From contig CAJUCU010000020.1 of the NCBI GenBank assembly GCA_910585335.1, forward strand, positions 1 to 23,165: a stretch of 23,165 nucleotides of DNA, given 5' to 3'. Under the pieces are notes generated by a model that was not told the origin of the DNA, did no database searches, and worked only from the letters and a program-made list of their open reading frames with translations. This DNA is from an uncultured Bacilli bacterium (GTDB lineage Bacteria; Bacillota_I; Bacilli_A; RF39; UBA660). Positions 6,654-12,468 of this stretch are shown piece after piece (position 1 is the first letter of the stretch; every line of letters starts with the position of its first letter). The translations under genes were made by a program, and so were the position numbers.

Positions 6654-6674
6654 ATATTTCACAAAACTTTTATT

Positions 6675-7184
6675 TTAGAGATACTCCCTATAGTATTTCA
6701 AGACATCTTGCATCTCTCTTACAATAATTTCATTTATCGGATTATCAGGAATGCTTTTTTGTAAAAGGTCGTCTACTTTTTCTAATGGAACATATAAAAG
6801 TTTAAAGTCTCCTGCTTGTTCTTGTTCATCTAAGTGTGTCGCATCTAATTGAGGTTGTTCATTTGTGTAGATTAAGTAATAATAAATAATGATCTTTTTG
6901 TTTCGATCGGTGTTTAAATAATTAACATGATATTCTACCCGTTTTAAAAATGGGTTTAACTCTCCGCTAATAAAAATACCTGTTTCTTCTTCTATTTCCC
7001 GTTGTAGACATTCTAATATATTTTCTCCTTCTTTTAAATGACCACCAGGGAATTGATATGTATGATATGAATATCCTAGAAGAATTTCATTTTTAGAATT
7101 AATTATTAATGCTTTTGTTCTTATTACGGAAGAATCAATATCATTTTCGCTTAAATCATTATGATTATAAATTATTTCGTGCAT
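6675..7184 (-). CDS. Nudix hydrolase
   Basis: This 169-residue protein contains a perfect Nudix box, residues about 48-70: G-x5-E-x7-REIEEETGI. The Glu residues bind Mg and cleave a nucleoside diphosphate linked to another moiety. The box follows the usual FPGGH turn. I chose the ATG at 7184 because AAAGGA lies 6 nt upstream and a TGTTATAAT promoter lies at 7216-7224; an open extension to 7283 would run through the promoter and adds a non-conserved hydrophobic stretch. It is a single gene next to the accessory region. The substrate (damaged nucleotides, ADP-ribose, NDP-sugar or other) cannot be inferred. Confidence 0.9.
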   Translation of the reverse strand: MHEIIYNHNDLSENDIDSSVIRTKALIINSKNEILLGYSYHTYQFPGGHLKEGENILECLQREIEEETGIFISGELNPFLKRVEYHVNYLNTDRNKKIIIYYYLIYTNEQPQLDATHLDEQEQAGDFKLLYVPLEKVDDLLQKSIPDNPINEIIVREMQDVLKYYREYL

Positions 7185-7215
7185 AATATATCCTTTCTTT
7201 GTTTTACCGTAAATA

Positions 7216-7224
7216 ATTATAACA
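7216..7224 (-). promoter_or_regulatory. Extended -10 promoter of the Nudix gene
   Basis: TGTTATAAT on the minus strand, 32 nt before the chosen ATG. There is no good -35. Its position supports starting the gene at 7184. Confidence 0.6.
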
Positions 7225-7376
7225 TAAAGAACAAAAGAAGAAAACTGGTTTTCTTTTGTAATTATCCAATATAATACTTTCATTAAATTTCGATTTTTTA
7301 TTCAGCTTACACTTATAAAAGGTAGTATAAAATAAAATCTTATGTAACCATATTTATTATTTTCTTCATTACCATC

Positions 7377-7404
7377 AAAAAAATGAGCCAGCTTTCGCTG
7401 ACTC
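7377..7404 (-). terminator. GAAA-loop terminator preceded by CCCCCTGAA
   Basis: On the minus strand GAGTCAGC-GAAA-GCTGGCTC (one mismatch) is followed by seven T. The nine bases before the stem are CCCCCTGAA (7405-7413), the same core found before the terminator at 12299-12320. It probably ends transcripts that read through the hairpin at 7529-7562 behind the HEPN genes, or a small RNA started near 7492 (TATAAT at 7499-7504, no good -35). Confidence 0.8.
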
Positions 7405-7492
7405 TTCAGGGGGAGGTTAGAGTTCACGCACTTCAAAGTGTATTTAAATACTTTTACCTTTATTTTAATAGGATTAAAAATACTTAAATTTA
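7405..7492 (-). ncRNA. Possible CCCCCUGAA-type small RNA or HEPN 3' UTR
   Basis: Between a TATAAT (7499-7504, minus) and the GAAA-loop terminator lies a stretch with three weak hairpins. These are an ACTTA/TAAGT pair, the 12-base palindrome GTATTTAAATAC (7440-7451) and CACT-TTGA-AGTG, followed by unpaired AACCTCCCCCTGAA just before the terminator. The layout matches the better-supported RNA at 12290-12392. No -35 is found, so it may instead be processed from the HEPN mRNA. Confidence 0.35.
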
Positions 7493-7528
7493 ATAAGTAT
7501 TATATGAATTTTAAAATTTTGGTAGTTG

Positions 7529-7562
7529 AAAAGGTAGTTGAGATAATTATAAACTACCTTTT
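7529..7562. terminator. Hairpin terminator behind the HEPN genes
   Basis: A perfect 11-bp stem, AAAAGGTAGTT/AACTACCTTTT, with a 12-nt loop starts 8 nt after the HEPN-B stop. The T run is six on the plus strand but only four on the minus strand, so termination of the HEPN transcript may be partial. A further GGTAGTTG copy at 7521-7528 lies beside the stem. Confidence 0.65.
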
Positions 7563-7569
7563 TTATTTT

Positions 7570-8028
7570 TTATAATTTTTCTAGCAATTTTAAATTTTTT
7601 ATTTGATAATTTTTATCTAAGTTTTTTAATATTGATAATAAATGCATAATTATATAATTTATTTCATCAATATTTATTTTAAAGTTAACTTGCTTTTCGA
7701 TATTTACATGGAATAATTTATTTCTTAAGCCATCTTCTTTATAATAACTTCTTATTTTGTTTGATAACTCTATAGGAATTATTTCTAATTCTTTGTTTTG
7801 CTCTAAAATTGAATTTATTGTTTTCATTATTCTCTTTTCATATTGTTCAATATTAGCTCCTGGAACAAGTTTGTATATTTCTAAGACCATTCTTTCAATT
7901 AAAGGAAATATATAAAATAAATTTTCTGGAACATCAACGTTTAACAAATTTATTTTAATTTTACCAATTATTTTTTCTGTATCTTTATTCTCTATTGCTT
8001 TTATTAAATCTATATATGTTACTTTCAT
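7570..8028 (-). CDS. HEPN-like protein B (small partner)
   Basis: The 152-residue all-alpha protein carries the HEPN signature Rx4H as R102-N-K-L-F-H107 inside GLRNKLFHVN, with the usual Asn after Arg and a following helix (INYIIMHLLSILKNL). HEPN domains of this type are metal-independent RNases in toxin-antitoxin, Abi and CRISPR systems, or inactive partners. Its start overlaps the stop of HEPN-A by 4 nt (ATGA). The ribosome site AGGGGGA (8034-8040) is inside HEPN-A's last codons and is the most G-rich in the window. Lys- and Ile-rich, AT-rich codons suggest accessory DNA. It may pair with, inhibit or be the active subunit for HEPN-A; neither role is shown. Confidence 0.7.
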   Translation of the reverse strand: MKVTYIDLIKAIENKDTEKIIGKIKINLLNVDVPENLFYIFPLIERMVLEIYKLVPGANIEQYEKRIMKTINSILEQNKELEIIPIELSNKIRSYYKEDGLRNKLFHVNIEKQVNFKINIDEINYIIMHLLSILKNLDKNYQIKNLKLLEKL

Positions 8029-9788
8029 AAAGATCCCCCTTTATTTTGTGCTAAATAATTAATAAAAATCAAAGAGCTAAACGTTACTATTAATTCAATA
8101 TCTAAGTTTTTATTAATTAATGTACCATGTGCAACATCATTTCTAATATTTAATCCAGATATTTCATATAAAGCATAATTGATATACATTAGTCCATTAA
8201 TTATAAATTTATCATCTTTAAAGTGTAAGGCTAAAGTATTTAAATTATTTCTTCCATCATCAGTTATTTTTAGATTATATTTTTTTAATAAATCTAACAC
8301 TATTGATTCTATATACAAAACACTTGTAGCAAGTATAATATATTCATCTGAAAATGCTATAGAAGTTATCCTTTTAAACTCACTAATTACATAATCAAAC
8401 TTGTTATTGTTTTTTAAAAATGAATATAGCATATTCTGTTTCATCACAAATGTTTTATTCAAATATTTTAACAGTTCTTCATAATAATCTTTTGCCAAAA
8501 CATTAACAAGTTTTTTATTTTTCTTAGTATATTCTCCTCCAATTCTATCGTAGTAATCCTTAAAAAAATTATTAACAACAATTTCATTTGGTTTGTAATA
8601 CATTTGACGACTTGAATCTATAGTAAAAACATTTACTAAACTTAATAAAGAATGTTGAGAATAAGATTGTAAAGCTTCTTTCATTTCGTTTTCAAATTCA
8701 ATTTTAGAGTGTGCAAATAGTCTAATTACATTATCACTTATATCTTTTACTACTTTTTCAATTTCTTTAGTTGGAATTGTTATAGTATGTGAAAATTCTT
8801 GCAATTGTGAATTTACAAAATTATTATCAGATATTAAATACCTTTTTATAGTTAATAAATTATTAAGACATTCATATAATTTATTAGTTTGCAGTTCATT
8901 CAAACTTTCTATTCTTTGTAAGAATTTATTAATTGTTTTATTTAACTCATCTATGAATGCTAGTAATTGAATAAAATGTTCTTTTTTATTTATTGCTTTT
9001 TCATACAATTCGTTTATTTTATCAACAATATTATTAATAATTTTTTTTGAAATATCTTCATTTAAAAGTTTCTTTTTTTCTAGTCCAAATATTACATGTT
9101 CTGGATATTTATAAAAATTATTGTCATTTAAATACTGTATTATATAATTATTATACTCATCTAAATGTTTACTAACTTCTTTATCAAAAGATATTACTAA
9201 CGACAAATGTACATTATTGCTAATAAATTTATGAATAATACAGTTTAATTTTGTATCATTAGATTTTAAATTTGTACAAATCCTTTCTATATATTCTAGA
9301 TTAATAAAAATATTGTTTTCTATACAATACTGTATTGTTAAATTATAAAAATCAAACACATTATTTATAAATGTTACATAAGGTTTGTCTATTTCTCTAA
9401 ACTTTATAAGAGTATTTTGGTAATTTTCATAAATCTCCTTATAATCATTAACTTTTTGTCTATATTCTTTGTTCTTTATTGTTGTGTAATAAGATATTAT
9501 AAATTCTGAAATTAGTAAGTAATCTTTATTTTGCAATTTTTTTGAATACAAATATAGTTTTAATAATTGCTCAATATCTTCTTGCTTTAATATTATTTCG
9601 TAACTATTAAATACAAAAAGTAATCTTCCATTTGAGAAAAAGAAACAATTATATAGATTTATAAACTTTGAAAATTCCATTTTATAAGTTTCTAATTCTG
9701 AATCTAGATTAAACATATAATTAAAACTATCTTTTGATTCGGTCATATCTATAAAGCTTGATATATATTCTTTTAATTCTGTTGTCAT
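8025..9788 (-). CDS. Large HEPN-like protein A (DUF4209-like C-terminus)
   Basis: The 587-residue, almost wholly alpha-helical protein is very rich in Lys, Asn, Ile and Leu. The C-terminal part (about 475-587) has a helix rich in conserved-type acidic residues (LYIESIVLDLLKKY) and then NIRNDVAHGTL, giving Rx4H as R549-N-D-V-A-H554, the catalytic motif of HEPN RNases. This end resembles DUF4209/HEPN proteins of defence islands. The N-terminal about 470 residues match nothing I recognise and may sense or bind a partner. No membrane segment is seen. The start has AAGGA 7 nt upstream. It is translationally coupled to the small HEPN-B. Function as an anti-phage or toxin effector is inference from motif and context. 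Confidence 0.65.
   Translation of the reverse strand: MTTELKEYISSFIDMTESKDSFNYMFNLDSELETYKMEFSKFINLYNCFFFSNGRLLFVFNSYEIILKQEDIEQLLKLYLYSKKLQNKDYLLISEFIISYYTTIKNKEYRQKVNDYKEIYENYQNTLIKFREIDKPYVTFINNVFDFYNLTIQYCIENNIFINLEYIERICTNLKSNDTKLNCIIHKFISNNVHLSLVISFDKEVSKHLDEYNNYIIQYLNDNNFYKYPEHVIFGLEKKKLLNEDISKKIINNIVDKINELYEKAINKKEHFIQLLAFIDELNKTINKFLQRIESLNELQTNKLYECLNNLLTIKRYLISDNNFVNSQLQEFSHTITIPTKEIEKVVKDISDNVIRLFAHSKIEFENEMKEALQSYSQHSLLSLVNVFTIDSSRQMYYKPNEIVVNNFFKDYYDRIGGEYTKKNKKLVNVLAKDYYEELLKYLNKTFVMKQNMLYSFLKNNNKFDYVISEFKRITSIAFSDEYIILATSVLYIESIVLDLLKKYNLKITDDGRNNLNTLALHFKDDKFIINGLMYINYALYEISGLNIRNDVAHGTLINKNLDIELIVTFSSLIFINYLAQNKGGSL
8034..8040 (-). promoter_or_regulatory. G-rich Shine-Dalgarno of HEPN-B
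   Basis: AGGGGGA lies 5 nt before the HEPN-B ATG and encodes Lys-Gly-Gly-Ser of HEPN-A. Exact 7-nt complements (UCCCCCU on the minus transcript) occur upstream at 9829-9835 and downstream at 7408-7414, so the site could be masked by long-range pairing or by an RNA in trans. Confidence 0.5.
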
Positions 9789-9805
9789 AACTCATTCCTT
9801 ATTAT

Positions 9806-9857
9806 ATGACAAGATAACAATAGTAATGAGGGGGACCAACTACTATCATATTGTCAT
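9806..9857 (-). repeat. Imperfect inverted repeat upstream of the HEPN operon
   Basis: Arms ATGACAA/TTGTCAT (9806-9812, 9851-9857) and ATAGTA/TACTAT (9820-9825, 9841-9846) enclose a 15-nt loop that on the minus strand contains TCCCCCT. It lies between the end of the dehydrogenase gene and the HEPN-A start. It may be an operator, an RNA hairpin in the leader, or a weak terminator without a T run. A TATAAT at 9801-9806 lies only 12 nt before the ATG and, if used, would give a nearly leaderless message. Confidence 0.55.
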
Positions 9858-9882
9858 TTTGCACTAATACTTTGGTTTCTTA

Positions 9883-10812
9883 TTATTTGTTCACTACACG
9901 TTGAGGTTTATCATTTACTAAATCGATTACATTATCACACCATATTGCAACTAATCTATCAATTGCTTCTTTTGTATAGAATGCATAGGGAGCTGTCGCC
10001 ATAACATTTCCCTTATAATCATACATTTTCTTTTCATTTCCATATAATTCAAAAGCATAACTTATTTCTTCTTTTTCGGCTCTATTAAGAAGTAAATTAT
10101 GATTATATAATTCTCTAGGATTATTAACTACATTAATAAACGCATTACCATTCATTGTATTTATTAAATCATCTGTAATTAATTTGCTTGTTTCATCATT
10201 TGTAGCAAATGCTGGAAAAATAAAATCTGCTTCTTTAAATATAGTTTCTAAATTGACCTTTTTATAGCTATTTTGTTTTTCACTTCTATTCCAATAAATA
10301 ACATTCATGCCTAATGCTTGACACATATCAGCTATTTTAGAGCCTATTGTCCCAAGACCAATAATACCTGCTGTTTTATTTCTTATTTCAGTTGTTAACA
10401 TATATTGTGAATAATCCATTTTATAATCTGTCTTTGCTTGAATTGGAAATTTCTTTGCTAAACACATCATAAGAAATATTCCATATTCAGCAACCGAATC
10501 AGTTGAATATTTTGGTATATTACAAACAACTATATTATTATTTTTGCAATAATCTAAATCTATCCAATCGAATGCTGTTGTTGATAAACAAACGCCCTTT
10601 AAATTCTTAATTTTACTTAAATGACTAGCATTAATATCCCAATTATACCAATCTGGATCTACTACTAATATTTTATCTTCTTCATCTGTTAAATATGGTG
10701 CTTTATCTAAATCAAAAGTATCTTCTAAAAAGATAATCTCTCCAACTAGACTTAATTCTTGAATTTGTTTTTCAGTAAAACTATTTTTTGTGTACGTTAT
10801 ATATAATTTCAT
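9883..10812 (-). CDS. D-2-hydroxyacid dehydrogenase family protein, atypical active site
   Basis: The 309-residue protein has the two-domain D-isomer 2-hydroxyacid dehydrogenase fold. It carries the NAD-binding GLGTIG at 152-157 after AGIIGLG, and WNRS near 174-177 in place of the usual basic/acidic cofactor-selecting loop. The catalytic residues of the family are not where expected. The Arg of the N-x-x-R-G motif is replaced around 229-232 (VVNNP, with an Arg at 233), and the catalytic His of the TPH motif is Tyr276 in ATAPYAF. It may use another mechanism or be a binding protein. A strong AAGGAGG precedes the start, which overlaps the last codon of a broken phosphoribosyltransferase gene as ATGA, so the two once formed an operon with the hydrolase gene. 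Confidence 0.8.
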   Translation of the reverse strand: MKLYITYTKNSFTEKQIQELSLVGEIIFLEDTFDLDKAPYLTDEEDKILVVDPDWYNWDINASHLSKIKNLKGVCLSTTAFDWIDLDYCKNNNIVVCNIPKYSTDSVAEYGIFLMMCLAKKFPIQAKTDYKMDYSQYMLTTEIRNKTAGIIGLGTIGSKIADMCQALGMNVIYWNRSEKQNSYKKVNLETIFKEADFIFPAFATNDETSKLITDDLINTMNGNAFINVVNNPRELYNHNLLLNRAEKEEISYAFELYGNEKKMYDYKGNVMATAPYAFYTKEAIDRLVAIWCDNVIDLVNDKPQRVVNK

Positions 10813-11141
10813 TTTATTTCCTCCTTCAATATTTCAGCATATTTAGCTAAACCTTCCCAAACTATAACTGAATATAGATTATTTATATCTTTTAATTCAT
10901 TAATAATATAGATTGCTATATTTTATACTGTAGCTCCAGTTCCAATTACATCATCTATATAAGTTTTATCCAATTTACTTATAACGTAATCAATTTTGAG
11001 ACTAATTTCATAAAAATCTAAATTACCAACCATATTATTAATTATTTTGTCTATAAAATTAATTTCGATTTAAAATGTATGCTCATGAATATGTTTTCCA
11101 TGAACAGAATCAATATTTCTAATTACGCAAAGTCTTGTTCT
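10809..11141 (-). pseudogene. Phosphoribosyltransferase pseudogene with two in-frame stops
   Basis: One reading frame of 111 codons runs from 11141 to a TGA at 10809-10811 but is broken by TAA at 11070-11072 and again at 10923-10925. The middle part contains YIDDVIGTGATV, the PRPP-binding loop of type I phosphoribosyltransferases, and a coherent protein continues after the second stop (NIAIYIINELKDI). No start codon or intact 5' end remains. Its final bases overlap the dehydrogenase ATG, showing that it was the coupled upstream gene. The nucleobase specificity cannot be told. Confidence 0.75.
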
Positions 11142-11143
11142 CC

Positions 11144-11731
11144 TTATTCACCCTTCACTTTTAACATTTCTAATGTTTTATCATAAATGTCCGATAGTTC
11201 ATTTACTCCATCTTCGGAGCTTATATGCCCCTTATCATTTACTACAATAGTTTTTGCATTTAACACTTCTTCAAATTTTTCTTTTTGACTTAAAGATACA
11301 AAGTAATCATTATCTGAAAAAATACAATTAATATTATTAGTAATACTTTTAATCTTGTCAAAATTTATATTTGTATGAATCCATGGAGAAGCTGTATTAT
11401 ATGAATCTTCATCCTCTATTGCTTCAGGGAGCAAATCTAACCATGGAGCAACAAACAGAATACCGCCTATCTTATCGACATTTTTATTTTCTAAATATCT
11501 TAATATTGTTTGACATCCAATACTATGTCCAATAAAATAAGTATTTTCATTTAAAATATCTACTTGTTTATCTAATTCAGAAACCCATTCTTTTATCTTA
11601 GGATTTTCAGTATTAGGCATATTAAATCTTATTACTTTATTATTTTCATCATTGATTTTTTCATCTAACCATGGATACCATCCATCATCTTTAGTTCCAT
11701 CCCAACAATGAACCATATAAATTTTATTCAT
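11144..11731 (-). CDS. RBBP9/YdeN-type alpha/beta serine hydrolase
   Basis: The 195-residue cytosolic hydrolase of the YdeN/RBBP9 family begins with the family-typical KIYMVHCWDGT. It has the nucleophile elbow GHSIGC (Ser70), an acid in FSDNDYFV (Asp140 or Asp142) and the catalytic His169 in DKGHISS. The length matches the family. Substrates of these enzymes are mostly unknown; small esters and peptides have been reported for relatives. The ribosome site is an ideal AAGGAGG. It is followed by the phosphoribosyltransferase remnant and the dehydrogenase on the same strand, so the three were probably one operon. Confidence 0.9.
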   Translation of the reverse strand: MNKIYMVHCWDGTKDDGWYPWLDEKINDENNKVIRFNMPNTENPKIKEWVSELDKQVDILNENTYFIGHSIGCQTILRYLENKNVDKIGGILFVAPWLDLLPEAIEDEDSYNTASPWIHTNINFDKIKSITNNINCIFSDNDYFVSLSQKEKFEEVLNAKTIVVNDKGHISSEDGVNELSDIYDKTLEMLKVKGE

Positions 11732-11889
11732 TTATGTTTCCTCCTTAAAATTAAACTTCAAGATTTATGTCTAATACTTGTTGTTTATTCCTTTTATTAG
11801 TACATTTGTTAAATTAACTATATTTTCCCTATTACCGAATTTATGAAATGTCTTTTTCTTATATTACAATCTCACCACTATTTAATTTA
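11732..11889. other. AT-rich upstream region of the hydrolase gene
   Basis: No gene or RNA is seen. Several AT-rich -10-like hexamers exist on the minus strand but none has a paired -35, so the promoter of the hydrolase is not assigned. Confidence 0.3.
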
Positions 11890-12091
11890 TTATTTTACTT
11901 CTAATCTCGTCATAAGAAGCATTCTTAGTACATGCCATGTCATAATTATTTTAAATAAATCTATTCTTTCTTCTATTCCTTGATTTATTAGAATATAATA
12001 TCCACCAAATCCATTATAACATATCTTGTAAGTTTTCTAGATAATAGAATTTAATTATTGCATAAGAAAGGCTTTCAAATGGAAAAGGGTG
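11890..12091 (-). pseudogene. Frameshifted coding remnant, unrecognised
   Basis: Two adjacent minus-strand frames give continuous protein-like sequence. The first (12091 to 12014) includes FESLSYAIIKFYYLENLQDM and ends at a stop. The second picks up at about 12018 with YNGFGGYYILINQGIEERID and ends at a TAA at 11890-11892. One frameshift near 12015 would join them into about 65 residues. The second part loosely recalls the C-terminal helices of phosphotransferase-like proteins, but the match is too weak to name. It adds to the picture of gene decay in this region. Confidence 0.4.
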
Positions 12092-12101
12092 AAGATACTA
12101 A

Positions 12102-12134
12102 AATAAAAAGAGAGTCAGTTTTTGCTGACTCTTT
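12102..12134 (-). terminator. Intrinsic terminator
   Basis: On the minus strand the stem GAGTCAG/CTGACTC (12112-12118 with 12125-12131), extended by A-U and G-U pairs, is followed by a T-rich run. Its sequence is a close relative of the terminator at 7377-7404 in the same orientation, including the flanking CTGAA. Confidence 0.75.
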
Positions 12135-12289
12135 CAGTTGATAAATTCTAATATCAGTTTGCCATAATTTAAATACTATTGAAATTATTATATTATAAGG
12201 ATTTTTAAATTTAATAAATTTTAGAAAAACAACTTATTTTTTTGCTATTAGTATCTATATTTCGTATCTAAAAATACAAATTCGTTATA

Positions 12290-12392
12290 AACAAAAGTAT
12301 TCCCCTCTTTCGAGGGGAATTTCAGGGGGTTCGGTTGAATATACTCTCACACTTTAGTTCGTGAGAGATATCGGCGTGACATACATCACGCA
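12290..12392 (-). ncRNA. Orphan small RNA with CCCCCUGAA core
   Basis: A near-consensus promoter (12398-12426) predicts a start near 12392 and no ORF follows. The RNA of about 100 nt would fold as hairpin 1 GCGTGA/TCACGC (12374-12391), then hairpin 2 CTCTCAC/GTGAGAG (12344-12367, 10-nt loop). A single-stranded linker carrying AACCGAACCCCCTGAA comes next, and the end is a GAAA-loop terminator with a 9-bp perfect stem (12299-12320) and a T-rich tail. Unpaired C-rich tracts are typical of trans-acting RNAs in Firmicutes that pair with Shine-Dalgarno sequences. I recognise no named family. Confidence 0.6.
12299..12320 (-). terminator. GAAA-loop terminator of the 12290-12392 RNA
   Basis: Minus strand ATTCCCCTC-GAAA-GAGGGGAAT, a perfect 9-bp stem, then ACTTTTGTTT. 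The T run is interrupted but the stem is strong. It could also serve recG, which has no closer terminator. Confidence 0.75.
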
Positions 12393-12397
12393 TCTTA

Positions 12398-12426
12398 ATC
12401 ATAAGGGATATTTTCCAAAAAGTCAA
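12398..12426 (-). promoter_or_regulatory. Sigma-A promoter of the orphan small RNA
   Basis: On the minus strand TTGACT (12421-12426), a 17-nt spacer and TATGAT (12398-12403). It lies just behind the recG stop and faces away from recG, with no ORF downstream. Confidence 0.8.
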
Positions 12427-12468
12427 TGCGTATGTGAAATATTATTCTTACTTGACACAAAGTGTTCT

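Noticed and set aside
6438..6662. 74-codon minus-strand ORF overlapping the start of the thioredoxin-like gene
   Set aside because: A different frame of the real gene, starting upstream of its promoter, with no ribosome site.
7185..7283. Longer N-terminus for the Nudix hydrolase
   Set aside because: It would span the extended -10 promoter and has no ribosome site, whereas the ATG at 7184 has both.
7377..12134. A complete transposon bounded by the related hairpins
   Set aside because: The shared elements are intrinsic terminators in direct orientation; no transposase, target-site duplication or inverted ends are seen.
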